This document shows positions 44,936-57,569 of a DNA stretch of 64,000 nucleotides, piece after piece. The notes below the pieces were generated by a model. It had not been told where the DNA came from. It saw only the letters and a list, made by a program, of their open reading frames with translations, and did no database searches. The stretch covers positions 5,146,001 through 5,210,000 of the forward strand of contig CAJQUN010000014.1 of assembly GCA_907163345.1 (NCBI GenBank). The letters run 5' to 3'. Position 1 is the stretch's first letter; every line of letters begins with the position of its first letter. A program made the position numbers and the translations under genes. Source of the stretch: Haberlea rhodopensis. Lineage: Eukaryota > Streptophyta > Magnoliopsida > Lamiales > Gesneriaceae.

Positions 44936-46888
44936 AGACATGATTTGAAGTTATATACAAGATATAGATTCCAAATGAATTAAAGAATATATTCTGACAT
45001 TAAAAGAAGCATTGGAGAAAATTGACGCATATGCATGTAAGAAGCTATTGGAGAAAATTGACGCATATGCGTGACTACATAGTTCTTTCTTTGGTTCTTA
45101 TAGCAAACCCTAATTTAGTGATTAAAAACTTAGTCGTCGTTGTTGTTGTTTGTAATGGAATCTCAAGCTCATTGCTAAAAGATATAGGGGAATTATATTG
45201 TTCGATCTTAAACTTTAGCAATGGAAGGAAGAGTAGATTCCGTCAACTATTTCTCCGGGCGACCATTAAAAAGCAATGCCGTCGCTATTACGATGGTATA
45301 TTGAAATTTTAAAAAAATAAACAATGTGTAAATTACGAAATATTTTCATTTGATTGAGAGTCATCATTATTCTCTTCAATTGATAGGTCTACCCTCAGAT
45401 TCCCACTAGGTTTCTCTTGGACTCAACGGACAGCCACGTAGGTTGTTTGGAAACATTGGAGCCTAGTCTTATTTCTGGGTGTGAGCTCATTCTTATATCT
45501 TGTGCACTTATCCAAATAACTTTTCAAATCAATTATGGTCAAAAAAGAATAAAGGATATATAGATGGAAGATTTTATTCTCAATACAATATCTAAAACTT
45601 GACTTTTATTCCTTGTGATTCTGGTGGGAATATGTGATCCCTCTTGCCAAGGGATAAGGCGTTGAGTTATTTAACATTGACCATGGGAATCGAATTATCT
45701 TAAGCAAGCATGCTGTCTTAAAGATATGGGTCGTCAACCCATAACTCATAGCTCAATAACTCGTAGCTTCTTAGCAGCAGGATAGGTAAACTCTCACTCT
45801 ATTTCCCCTTCGTGAAATAGTCTCATTCAGTGGCTCCTCAACTCGTTAGCAGCAGGAAAGAAATGCAGCTGCCTAGGGAATGCTCGACTCGGGGTTAACT
45901 CCATAGCATCTTAGAATCCTAGCATTTCCAAACCATGCAGTAATTTATGTTGAAGCAACTTCAGGAATATTTAATATATACATTTTGTTTCAACCGTTAC
46001 GATTGTGTAAAATACATAATATATACTATAATGAGTAACATTATTGATTTGCTCAATATACATGTAAGACATACCCTATCTATCAGCTACGTCATTGGAT
46101 GAGGGAAATTCTAAATTTGGCTTTGTAGGTTGATCTATATAGACTTTTGGTCCTCATATTAATCAAGTTTTGGTGTTAATGTAATAAATTGAATTTTTTT
46201 AGCACTTTTTATCTGATTTTCTACTCAGTTCTCAATTTCAACAGTACATATCAATAATGTTCAATGTTATGTCAGCACTTCGATAACAATCAGACTAAAT
46301 TTGTTGAAAAAAACACAAAATGTTGCAATAAGAGTAAATTTTGACTAATTAGATGACGACTAAAACTCCATTTATGTCAATTTAGAAGATGGTTAAAATT
46401 TTTTATTGGATGTTAATAATTTGTTATTGCATAATATGAAATTGGTCTATCAATTTTTGTTATATCACATCGTGTTCATGGGAATAATTGATATTTCACA
46501 TATGGAGAAAGACAATTATTCCACTCCTTTTAATCAAGTCAACCATGGAATAATATCATCTAAGAATTAGGCATTGAATCCAATAAAATTTTGGTGAAAA
46601 TCTTTTATTAGGTTGTGAAAGATATGTGCAATATAAAGGATGTTCCCTTGATGTCCTAAGAATGGGGTAAATTGGAATGACTTCCCCAACTCAATTCCAT
46701 ACATTCTAAGTTGACTACACAAATTAATGGGCAAATGCAACTTCATCGAATGAGTAGGGAGGTTTGTCATAAACTGAAATAAAAAAAAGTTTATGTAATA
46801 AAACTTTTTCATGGCCACATCTAATTGTGGGGGACAGGTTGAAGTTAGGTTGGCATGCACTTGTCTTAGACTAATATATATATTTTTT
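44936..46888. other. Intergenic region
   Basis: No gene. A 37-bp tandem duplication of 'attggagaaaattgacgcat' occurs at about 45011 and 45048. 45640-45960 is less AT-rich and repetitive in style ('ctcaataactcgtagcttcttagcagcagga' then 'ctcaactcgttagcagcagga'). Open frames carry no recognised domain. Confidence 0.4.
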
Positions 46889-46975
46889 AATTTTTTGGGG
46901 AGAGGGGAGTACTCGACCCTAGACCTCTTATATTGAGAAATATATGACAACCACTAGGTCAATACTTTGTTGTCT
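46889..46975 (-). mobile_element. tRNA-derived SINE-like element
   Basis: The minus strand reads an A-box-like 'CCTAGTGGTTGTC' and a B-box-like 'GGGTCGAGTACTCC' about 35 bp apart, with a T-rich left edge (A-tail on the minus strand). It is clearly related to the elements at 13056 and 17764. Confidence 0.5.
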
Positions 46976-47886
46976 GTCTTATGACTAATATATGTGTGCA
47001 TTTAATTTAATTTTTTTTAAAAAAATTCACCACACAAAGTCCTAATTTATTACCAATCTCAACACACAACTAAAGAAAACCATCCAAACTATATTGTCCA
47101 TACTCTATATACGTATTCTTAATGGAGTTGAAATTATATGGTACTCTACCACTAGTCATTCCCTTATAATTATGTGATACTCTACTATTAGCCACTCATA
47201 AAAGCGCAGCTAAATTTATACAATATCGGACGAAATATGTATGTATGGTTAAAGCTATAGATTATATATTAAATTATATAGGACTCATATGTATATACTA
47301 GTTTTTATTGGCACCGTCCAATGCGCGATGACATATACCAGCATGTTGGTCAATTTTTTTCTAACTTGATCGAAAATAACATTTCAAATAACTGACTTTA
47401 AAAAACTTTTTTTAGAAAAACAATCATGCTACTATAATTGAATGAGAAAAAAATAATCAAATGAATGATAACTTTTTTTAAAAAATAAAATAAATGATGC
47501 TCATCTCACTATAAACTGAAAAAATCAACATTTGAAATTGCGGGCATCAACAACCGATCCTAGTCGGTTTAGGCCAAATCCGCTCATCAACAAAAAAATT
47601 AAAACGAACATTCTATTGTAATTGAATGAAAAAAATAACCAAATGACTCACTCTAATTTTTAAAAAAAAACATGATGTCCATCTTACTATAAATTGAAAA
47701 AATTAATATTGAAGTTGTGCACATCAACAACTGATTAAGATATATTTTTTTCTTGTCGGTTCAGTCCAAACCCGCTCATCAACAAAAATAATTTTGAAAA
47801 AAAAACATATTTTGATTAATAAATAGTGTTTACTATTCATTACAATAATACTATTCATATGTGTTTGACCATTTTTATATAAGTAA

Positions 47887-47934
<48 letters not shown>

Positions 47935-48290
47935 AGGGAAAAGAGTAAAATTGGTAGCAAATTGGCCTAAATTTGATTAGTGATAATCTAATTACTCACA
48001 ATTAAGTCTTAGTATAATAACTTGGCTTCATTTACACTTTTAGTCCATTTTTTTTTCAAATGCCAGATATTACTGACATGTTCGGTGTGTCAGCACTCAA
48101 ATAGAAAAAAAATTTGACTAGAATTGTAAAAGAAGTCAAATTATTATCCTAAGACCTAGTTTTGACTAATTAGATGATTAGATTGTGTTTTTTCCTCTGT
48201 AATAAATAGATAATACCACATTATCGTATATATAATATATCTGACGCGATGTAGCATAAATTTAACTCATGACTTCCATATGAAGACATT
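46976..48290. other. AT-rich intergenic region with TA microsatellite
   Basis: No gene. Two related blocks ('...ctataaactgaaaaaatcaaca...tcggtttaggcc' near 47510-47590 and near 47690-47770) are diverged repeats of each other. A (TA)n run is at 47889-47929. Confidence 0.45.
47889..47929. repeat. (TA)n microsatellite
   Basis: About 20 uninterrupted AT dinucleotides. Confidence 0.9.
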
Positions 48291-48385
48291 GTGCAGTTTC
48301 CCAATTGCCCATTTGCCTATTTGGCCAATTTAAACATGGCAACAGATTCTTCACACTTGTTAGTAATCTTTATCCATTCACTTTC

Positions 48386-48480
48386 TATGTACATAAATAG
48401 CTTGAGTAACCCCTCATTTTACCACAAGAAAGCCATTCAAAACAGAAAATCCATTCTCATATCTTACAGAAAAAAGAAGG
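48386..48480 (+). promoter_or_regulatory. Putative core promoter and leader of the carboxylesterase gene
   Basis: A TATA-like 'acataaatag' at 48391-48400 lies about 85 bp before the ATG, followed by an A/C-rich leader. The region has no upstream ATG in frame with the gene. Weak evidence; no other element stands out. Confidence 0.35.
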
Positions 48481-49473
48481 ATGAGTGCTATGATATTAGA
48501 TCCAAGTCTTAGCCTTCAAGTCAGCAGCAATGCATCCAAGAATAAAGTCATAGTTGAGGAAATTGATGGCCTTATCAGGGTCTACAAAGACGGGCACATT
48601 GAGCGACCTCAGATCATGATGCATGCTGCGTGCTCATCGGCTTCGGAGTTTGGGGTGTCGTGTAGAGACGTGATCATCGACAAGTATACCAATATTTGGG
48701 CACGTTTCTACATTCCAAATACCTCTCTTAAGAAACTTCCCTTGGTAGTATACTTCCATGGAGGTGGATTTTGTGTTGGTTCTGCATCTTGGAGTTGTTA
48801 CAATGAATTCCTAGCAAAAATAGCCTCGAAAACCGTTTGTGTCATCGTGTCGGTTAACTACAGGTTGGCACCCGAAAACCCTCTTCCGGCAGCCTACGAG
48901 GATGGCGTAAATGCCCTTATTTGGTTAAGGCAACAATCTTTACTAGGAAAAAATGAGTGGTGGACTAATAATTGTAACATTAGTAACCTTTTTTTGGCTG
49001 GTGATAGTGCCGGTGCAAATATAGCCTTCAATGTGTCCATAAGGCTAGCTAGGCAAATTGATATCAAGGGGTTAATCCTAATTCAACCCTTCTTTGGAGG
49101 AGAATCGAGGACTTATTCTGAAAAGCACATGATGCAACCACCACGCTCCGCCCTCACGTTGGCGGCATCAGACACTTATTGGAGGCTATCGCTTCCACCA
49201 GGGGAGAATCGTGACCATCCATGGTGTAATCCGATGGCTAAAATGGCTCCTAACTTGGAGGAGTTGAGAAATATGTCTATTATGGTTTGCATATCAGAAA
49301 TGGATATACTGAAAGATAGGAACTTGGAGTTGTGTGCTAAATTGGGTCAGAAAGTGGAGCAAATAGTGTATAAAGGTGTTGGCCATGCATTTCAGATTCT
49401 TAACAAGTCCACTTTGGCACAAACTCGTATTCAAGAATTAACAAGTCATATCAAGAACTTTGTACGTAAGTGA
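48481..49473 (+). CDS. CXE17: Carboxylesterase CXE17-like (alpha/beta hydrolase), intact
   Basis: A 330-residue intronless plant carboxylesterase of the GID1/CXE (hormone-sensitive-lipase-like) family, hydrolysing short-chain esters in the cytosol. No signal peptide. The oxyanion-hole motif HGGG is at 93-96, followed by FCVGSASWSCYNEF. NYRLAPENPLPAAYEDG is at 126-142. The nucleophile is Ser176 in GDSAG, Asp275 is in SEMDILKDRN, and His302 in GVGHAF, a complete catalytic triad. His, not Ile or Val, at the last position argues against a GID1 gibberellin receptor. The N-terminus VIVEEIDGLIRVYKDGHIERP and FFGGESRTYSEK match Arabidopsis CXE17 from memory; the physiological substrate is unknown. 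Start: the ATG at 48481, with another three codons on, is preceded by a stop-rich leader. Confidence 0.92.
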   Translation: MSAMILDPSLSLQVSSNASKNKVIVEEIDGLIRVYKDGHIERPQIMMHAACSSASEFGVSCRDVIIDKYTNIWARFYIPNTSLKKLPLVVYFHGGGFCVGSASWSCYNEFLAKIASKTVCVIVSVNYRLAPENPLPAAYEDGVNALIWLRQQSLLGKNEWWTNNCNISNLFLAGDSAGANIAFNVSIRLARQIDIKGLILIQPFFGGESRTYSEKHMMQPPRSALTLAASDTYWRLSLPPGENRDHPWCNPMAKMAPNLEELRNMSIMVCISEMDILKDRNLELCAKLGQKVEQIVYKGVGHAFQILNKSTLAQTRIQELTSHIKNFVRK

Positions 49474-52400
49474 ATGAAATTATTTCATTTGTGTATGTTT
49501 TTCAGGCTTGTTATAAATCTCTAGTTTTTTAAAATCACATTTTTTTTATCAGGAGATACTTAATTTTAAAAAAATTATTTGGTTATGTTTATTAACACGT
49601 TAGAACACACACACACAAAAAAAAAAAACCGAAATAAGAAGATATAAAATTTACACACAAAAAAAAATCCTTATTTTCAAGCATAGGATTTTGTGAATCC
49701 TGTCTTACAGGAATTCAGAGGCGAACCTACATCGACCATATCTAAAAGCCCACATTTTTGTCCTCTGGAATCCCTAAATAGTAGGAACGAGTCATGTATA
49801 TTTTATCACGATGGTCCGATGATGGCCCATGTTAAGACCCTCAATGTACATATTATTTGTACATAATTTCATTGATAACTTATCCCTCCTACATGATGTG
49901 ATAAATGAATGATAGCGGTACTTTATTATTATCATACATTCACAATCAAAAATCAAAACAATAATATTATTTACCTTCCTTTCTCCTTCAAACTAATAAA
50001 ATTATTAATATGGATAATAATTAATAGTAAAAAAATAATTAATAGCCAGTATTAATAATGATAAGTTGGAATGAATTAAAAAGAAATAATTTACTAAAAT
50101 TTATGATAAAAATAATTGTATGATAAACAAATTTTAATTAAGTAATAAGAAACAAATTTATAATAAATAATAATAACAACATAAATAATAAGAATAATAA
50201 TTAATAATATGAAATAAATTAATAATAAAATAATACTAACAAATAATAAGAATTAAAATAATAAAAAATAATACATGCATAATAAAAAATTGTTAATATG
50301 TTTCATATTAAGTATATTCTTATTTCCATTTCATTATTATTCTTACTTCTAATAATTTATTTCATATTATAAATTAAATAGTTTGTAAGTTATATTTTAA
50401 TTTTATTTAATTCTTAAATTAAATTTAATTTTTTTTAATATGTATATATTTTAGTAAATTTATAAATAAATATTTTATAGAATAAAAACATTATTCTAAA
50501 TAATATGGAATATTATAACTAATAGATTCAAACTCATTTAAGAGTATTTCAGTCATTTTAGTACCTACTTTATATTTATACAATATTTAATTAACTATAC
50601 CAAACACATTATTATTTTTCCTTGTATTACTAATCATAGACACCAACACAATATTATTTATTCTTACTTTAATAATCATATCTTTATCTAACATATTATA
50701 TATCATTCATTTATCATATCCACGAAGTCACGAACCAGCGCACCTTTATTCACGGGCTTCCCGATTCAACCACCCATCCGGTCCGGTCCATTCATTTCTT
50801 GAAACTATGGTTTCACAGCGTCAATAAGTGTTCAATATTCGGATTAACGTAATTTAAGGATTAGATTATGCTGACTTCATACAATCCGTTAAAGCACAAG
50901 TCAAACATTAATAATAGTAATATTTGTTAGATACTAATAGTTTTTTCTCCCAATTAAGAAGTTAATAGATGACGTCGTTTAGTTCATATTCGGCCTTGTG
51001 AACTTGAACATTCAATTTTGTCATTAAAAATGGGAAAATACTGAATTTCAAATAATATCATCTGAATTTGTCATTATACATTTGCAAAACAATCTATATA
51101 AATTAAAAAGATATAATCTATACAAAAAATTTATACCTATATATAAAAAACCATATCATGAGTAGAGAATAAGTTGAAACTATAATGATAAAGGTACGAG
51201 GTCGGGACCGAACAAAACCCAAAATCCCCGTGCCTTCATCACGTCAGTTGCTAAATGAATCTTGCTCAAATGAGTGTTCCACAAAGGTTTATGATGGTGT
51301 TATCCTGCAAAAGTTGATCAAAAAATTCATAAATGACCTACATATACATTGCTACAGCCTACGTGTGTGTGTGTGTAATTAATTTTATTCTGTGAAACAA
51401 TTAATGCATAGAAATGAATGATAAGCGAGGGAGAGAGTAAGAATTGATGAGTGTAACTTTTTGTGCATAATCTAAAACATATGATTGAAAGAACGAAAGG
51501 AACTCTCTTATCTTTTTTTTTTTTTCCAAAAAAAAAAAGATATAAATCTGAAAATTGTGGGAATTGGTTGTATTTGGATAGATGTATTTAAAACGAGTAG
51601 ATTTCAAATTTTAAATTAAAATTAATTATACTTGGTGAACAACATAGTTAATATTTCAAAAACTTATAGCACGAAAATACAATATATGAAAATGTGAAAT
51701 TAATGCCAAAAAATAAGAGAAGATTTTAAAATAAAACCTCAATGGGTAAAATTGTTGGTTGCTCTCCATCTTCTTCTGATATATTTGAATAAATAGATCA
51801 AACAATTAATGTATATAGAGCTCTCTAGCTTCAAGAGGAGGGAAGCTAAGTTTATATTTAGATGAGTTGAATGGCATATTTATTTATAGATCAGATGAAG
51901 AGTAAAGAAATGTTGGTGAATTTGGGGTAGTTGGCCACACTATCCCAACCCCCACCATTATTATTTTTATGTGTAAAATATTTATCATATTATCAGTTAA
52001 TAATAATATTAATATGGCTCCAAGTGTCCATTAGTTAGGTGGTGAAATTTTACGGTTTCACTAAAAATAAGTTAAAACTCTAGCTTAGACTCGTCGACCA
52101 TAAAATTAATAGATAAGTTCAAGTTGAAGCTCATGACCTCGAGTTTTGGCTCATGACCTCGAGCTAGCTCATGTATGGATACGAGGACCCTTATACATAT
52201 TTAGCGTCCTGATGCACGTGTTATGTGCTTGTACAATCCTTTTTTTGACAATTTTATCTTTGAATTAATTGGGGTTTTATGTAAAAAAAATGGAAATTAT
52301 TATAGAATAAGTCAGTATGATGATTATAAAGATTGCACAAGGGTAACATGATATTTATAATATTTTCAGGGCCAAAATGATAATTTCAAAACTATAGGGA

Positions 52401-52980
52401 CAAATTGTGATTAGGAGGAAGGGGTAAATAATAATTATAACATTTTCAGTGACAAACCATAATTCTTAAACATCTAAAATGTCTAGGGCAAAAAAGGTAA
52501 ATATTAATGTAACTAGTGACATTATTGAGAGTTGAAAAAACGTCATACCATGAGACTACGAGGTATCACTATTAATGTCTCTTCCTTTATTAATAGGTAT
52601 AGATATTATAAGATGATGATCATATTTTACAAATTATTAAACTCATGAGCCAAACTTGGAAGCTTTTAAACAACTAAACTTGAGCTAAACTCATTAAACA
52701 ACAACAATAATAAAATTCAAGTTTGACTAAGTTTCTATCCAACTTATTGATTCAACAATTTAAATCAATCACTCCATCTTATTAAGCATGCTCTGTTTTT
52801 TTTTTTTTAGTTCGAAATAAAACCTTAGTCAAACAATTTATCGATCTCCAATTAGTTGAGAATCGAGGGAATTAGATCTATCACTAACACTTATCATTTT
52901 ATTCAGGAAAATTGTAAAAATTGTCCTGCAACTTAACTTATTTTGGTTTTTAGTTCTGCAAGTACTCAAAATTTAGTTTT
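49474..52980. other. AT-rich intergenic region
   Basis: No gene. 49970-50480 is extremely A+T-rich, with many AATAATAA-type motifs. A short (TG)n run lies at 51363-51376. Small open frames (for example 51185-51382) show no domain. 52080-52200 contains the repeated phrase 'catgacctcgag'. Confidence 0.5.
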
Positions 52981-52984
52981 GATC

Positions 52985-53205
52985 GAGAAAATAATGATTT
53001 TAGGCCACATACTTTCATAATAAAATACTTTGGTCCCTAAACATTTCGTATTAATACTTTTGGTCATCAAACTTCAAAACCTGTGACATTTTTAGTCCCA
53101 ACAATTATCTTTAACCACAAAGTTGACGGTAAAGACTAAAGATATCACACTTAACTTTAGGGGACTAAAAGTACTACATCGAAATATTAGAAGCTAAAAA
53201 AATTG
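52985..53205. repeat. Inverted-repeat element with 'ggtccctaaac / gggactaaaag' arms
   Basis: The left arm reads 'tttggtccctaaacatttcg' and 'acttttggtc', and the right arm 'gggactaaaagtactac' and 'gaaatattag', roughly complementary. A diverged relative lies at 60535-60760. Length and structure fit a MITE-like hairpin element. No TSD set. Confidence 0.5.
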
Positions 53206-54298
53206 TTGGTAAGGACATCTACAATAATTAAACTCATTTTATTATGTAAATCAACTTTTACTATATTTTATTGTTATATATACAAAAATAAATTATAATT
53301 AATTTATATATAACATAGTGAGAAACTAATAGCAAGATGTAAAATAGTTCAAATTATTAGAAACTTATGTAATATATTAAGGGGGTGTATTCAATAAAGA
53401 CATTTGATGAGTTTTTTAAATGATAGACTTTTGTGGAGTTTATAGATTTTTATTGACTTTTATATAATTCTATGGAGTTAAAAATAGATTGCGTAGACTT
53501 CATTATTGACTTTTAATGACTTTTTTAAATGGCAGAGTTGTGGAGATAGATACATATTGACTTGTTTTAATGCTTTAAAACCCACCTCCATTTTAAATTT
53601 GTTTAAATTCCTCATCATGTCGGACACTCCCCTAAGCGTGTCCGATTTTTTTTTTTTTTTTTTTGAAATTAAGGACACACCACATAGCAGGTCTGAGGCG
53701 TGTCGATGTCCTAGAAATTTTTGACACTGTACCGAGTGATTTTTAGAAGTACCTATGCATCATAAAAGAGGTCCTTAAAAATTTACCATAAAGAATTACA
53801 ATTTACTAAAGGTAATAAGAATATAAGAATTATGACTTCAATTTACTAAATTCAAAATTAATTAACGAAGTATTTATTTTTCCAAATATTCAATATTATA
53901 TTTTAATTCTAAATAATTTATCTATAATTTAAAACTTTGATAGAAAAGCTGAACTTGTAAATACTAAATAAGTTATACACATCCAAATCTATTAGCTTAA
54001 CAGTGTTTTTGAATCATGTGAATTTGTACTTTATCATCGAGCAAGATTTTTTGTAATGTCGAGTGGTGTTACAATATTTATGAATGCTATCATAATTGAG
54101 GCTATGCTTAAGACTCTTATCTTGGAGAGTTGTAAGTTTCCAACTGTTCAATTAATCACCGAAGAGCTTTGTGAATAAGGGATTCTGATTATCGCCATGT
54201 CGGTAGAAGGCTTTCTATAGATTTTGTTGCTTGGCATCTCATTGGGCATTCTTGTTAGTTTATAGATTTATTGATCGTGGGAGATGGATGCGGGTATG

Positions 54299-55739
54299 TG
54301 TTGGGAAAATATTTCTAAGTTTTGGTGATCACAAACATCTACTGCTTGTAGTGTCTACTGCATAAAAATGAAAAGCTTAAAAGACATCCACCGGGTGAGA
54401 AGCTTAAAAGACATCCATTGGGTGAGAAGCTTAAAAGACATCCACCAGGTGAAAAGCTTAAAAGACACCTACCGGGTGAAAAGCATAAAAGACATCTACC
54501 GGGTGTAAAGCATAAAAGACACCTACCGGGTGTAAAGCCTAAAAGACACCTACCGAGTGAAAAGAGTAAAAGACACACACCAGGTGAAAAGCTTAAAAGA
54601 CACACACCGGGTGAAAAAGCCTAAAAGGGGCACCTACCGGGTGAAAAGCCTAAAACACATCTACCGGGTGAAAAGCTTAAAATACATCCACCGGGTGAAA
54701 AACTTAAAAGACATCCACCGGGTGAAAAGCTGAAAAGACATCTACCGGGTCCAAAGACCAAGAGTTATCATCCAAAGAATGTAGAGAGTGAACGTCCACT
54801 GGAACAAGAGCACCAGCAGACGTTTAAGAAGTTATTAGTTGACTTTAGTCCATCAGACTCAGTAACTAGTAACTATACAGCAGATCATGAAAATGACATC
54901 AGCTGACCATATAACCAGCAGATATACAGTGAAAGAGAAGACAACAGACGTATAAAACAATAAGACAAAACAAGAACTCACTCTGACAAAGGTACAACAT
55001 AGCGCCGCACTACTATATCAGTTTGAATTAGCCGTTGATTAACAAAATTGGAAAGAAGACAAAAAGAATTTGGAAGAAAATCAGGAAGCTGATTTTACGC
55101 AGATCTTTCAAACTAAAGAACAGTTGTCGTTAGACTGTTCTGTCTATAAATACGTCAAAGTGAAGAATGAAGAAAGTGCTGAACGATCCGATCAAGATTC
55201 AAAAGACAAAAATCAACTTCATTCAATTCAAGCAAAACATTCAACACGTTCATTGCAGCAAAGAAGCCTACTTGTGATCTTAAATATCAAAGTCTATTGA
55301 GTCTGCTGCTCAAGAACACTCAAAGCTTAAGATATTTATATTTTGTGTGAGTGTTGTAAAAACACGTTGTAAGCAAATGAGAGAGTTGTATTGCTAGGAG
55401 TTTAGGCCAATCTGTGTGAGTGCCTAAGAAGGTTGTATACTGTAAAGTGTAAGCCAAAGTCTTCTAGTGTAACCTTCCTACAAAGGAAGAATGGGAGACG
55501 TAGAAGTGTTGTGCTTCGAACTTCCAGAACATATCATGTGTTATTTACTTGCTGCACATTATCATTCAGTTATTTTATCTCACAAGTTCAGCAGGCGTTC
55601 CGCACTATTACTAGTGTCTGCTGACTTGCTATCAATTGAGAACCTACATCGGTACTTAACAGTCAGCTGTAAGAAGAAGAATCGAAATTGAGTCTAGTGT
55701 TTATTCTACCCCCTTCTAAACACTACACCGATCCTAACA
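54299..55739 (+). mobile_element. Solo LTR of a Sirevirus-like element, 1,441 bp
   Basis: Starts TGTTGGGAAA, ends CGATCCTAACA, and is flanked by GTATG on both sides (54294-54298 and 55740-55744). Its right half resembles the Sirevirus LTR at 33580-33897 ('gggagacgtagaag', 'cttcgaacttccaga', 'cgatcctaaca'). No internal region is present, so it arose by LTR-LTR recombination. It contains the minisatellite at 54371-54750. Confidence 0.88.
54371..54750 (+). repeat. 27-bp minisatellite inside the solo LTR, about 14 units
   Basis: Units of the type 'gtgaaaagcttaaaagacat' plus 'ccaccgg', 27 bp long and thus a multiple of three. Both strands therefore show open frames of repeated peptides (KRHxPGEKL on plus, CLLSFSPGG on minus), which are by-products, not genes. 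One unit near 54611-54640 carries extra bases. Confidence 0.9.
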
Positions 55740-55968
55740 GTATGGATTTTGATACTAGGGTTGAGTTGATTTGGATAAGCTTTCTAGGTTTTGAAAAAAA
55801 GTGAAGTGAGAGATGAGGTGAATTCTTGAGAAATAGAAGTCATTCCAAATCTTTAGTAAGAGTGAAGTAGAAATTTTTACTTTTTAAAATGGTACACGGG
55901 GCTTTAAGGTTTGTGCTTAAAGAATTATACAAAACTCATTAAAAGCCTATTAAAATTTGGATACCGCA

Positions 55969-56037
55969 ATACTTTTATAGAGTTTTTAAAAGTCAAGTTT
56001 GAATATCACTTGACTTTTAAAAACTCTACAAAAGTAT
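55969..56037. repeat. Near-perfect hairpin, 29-bp arms
   Basis: 55969-55997 and 56009-56037 are inverted repeats (arm 'atacttttatagagttttta...'), with one mismatch by my count and an 11-base loop. It lies in the right part of the candidate inverted-end element. Confidence 0.8.
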
Positions 56038-56208
56038 ATTTTGGATACCACTAAACTTTTAAGGAATATATAAAAGTCTATATTCAATATCTCTAGACTT
56101 TAAACTCCATAAAAGTCATTAAAAATCAATAAAAATCTACAACCAACACACCCTCTCATTGTAATTTTTTTTATATCAAAATTAACATGAATTGTAGTTC
56201 CAAACATT

Positions 56209-56706
56209 TGTTGTTTAAAATTCATTGGGTGTGTATCTTAGGAAAGTAGCAAGCACAACAAATGGCTTTTTAATAAGAATGCCGAGGCGAGATTTCTAAT
56301 CTCTGACCTTAAGACTACGGTGCTAACGGTTTACTTTGGCAAATTGTCTCCCAAGATACAACGACTATGATTTGTGATAGGAGCACTCTAAATCACAAAT
56401 CCTTTAAACCACAAAGGTCTAAAAACGCTCAACCATAACAATGCTGAAGACTCACAAAATTACTCAAATTTTGATATTCAAATATGATGTGAATTTCCAA
56501 AATTTCATGTCTAATTCATTCAAGGGTTGTTTCTTATATAGTATACCAAGTAGTGTCATCAAGAGACACAATTTGGAAGCATCCATCATGAAAAATTGCA
56601 CCCCAACATGAATGGACACACCATTTAATTTGGAAGCATCCAATCATGAAAAAATGCACCCCAACATGAATGTACACACCATTTAATTTGATTCAAATTT
56701 CCAACA
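56209..56706 (-). repeat. Left LTR of the gag-only element
   Basis: 498 bp. It contains a near-exact internal repeat of 'atttggaagcatcca' with 'tgaaaaattgcaccccaaca' (about 56570 and 56630). It matches 59411-59927 with small indels. Confidence 0.9.
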
Positions 56707-57569
56707 ATCCGCCACATGAATTAAATTAATGCATATATGTAATTGAGCGCTTTTAACGAACTATTATGGCATCGGGAGAGATAGCTTGTGGCTTTGAATC
56801 TTCCGTAGTAGTATTCAATCGGATTTACTTGACTTAATAGCGAACTTATAGTCTTGAACTATTTAGTCGTTGGTGTAAACCAAGACAATTGAACCCACAC
56901 CATAATAATTCTAACCTTCGTATTGGTTTCTTACGGTTGTGTCCGTTTCGGCCATGGACCACGCGTGGTTTCATAAGTGCTTTTCATCTTTGAAGCGGCC
57001 ACACTTCGCACTTACGTAGGTGATCTCCTAGAAGAGTATCCCGCTATACTCCAACATATTCTTATATGTCTTAGGAATCATTAAAGGCATTTTGCCTATC
57101 CTCGTACCCCTTTTGCAGGCTACACCCGTTATCATAGGAATGGGTTGGAGATTAATTCTTCAAGGTGTTTATACAATCTTATAATTTAGTTGTCCCTTTT
57201 GAACCTAAATCTTGGGATCTCCAATCAACAAGGTTGGGTATCCACTATGAGATTTTGATTATAGGGTTTTAACCCCATTCCCCACGATAAACTTCAACAT
57301 GATCTCTCGGTTAACTAATTTATATGCGGATCCGCGGTTTCACATAATCACTCATGATTATGCCACTAGAGATCATTTTATCATATAGCATTATCACAAC
57401 ACATTTTAGTTGCATTCACATGATTATTTCTCTAACAACTTATAAAGCAACTCGGCCGAAGAAGCTTTATATGTTTTCCATTGAGAATTTTCCATAATAA
57501 CATATCTTCAGTTTTGGTAATCACATTACCTCTTTTGCATCATTTTATCATTTTAGTATATTTCCATCA

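Larger units (their letters stand above)
53383..56155. repeat. Possible non-autonomous DNA transposon with inverted ends
   Basis: The left end 'gggggtgtattcaataaaga' and the reverse complement of the right end ('gagggtgtgttggttgtaga') are similar. Both are followed by related 'ttttattgacttttaatgac' sequence. The solo LTR 54299-55739 would be nested inside. A target-site duplication is not evident and the inner parts differ, so two separate copies are an alternative. Confidence 0.35.

Noticed and set aside
47724..47960. Minus-strand frame with Ile-Tyr repeats
   Set aside because: It is the translation of the (TA)n microsatellite.
48291..48512. Small frame overlapping the start of the carboxylesterase
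   Set aside because: A different phase in the leader region with no domain; the 330-residue frame explains the locus.
54339..54624. Open frames on both strands encoding repeated peptides
   Set aside because: They are produced by a 27-bp minisatellite (a multiple of three) inside a solo LTR, not by selection for protein.
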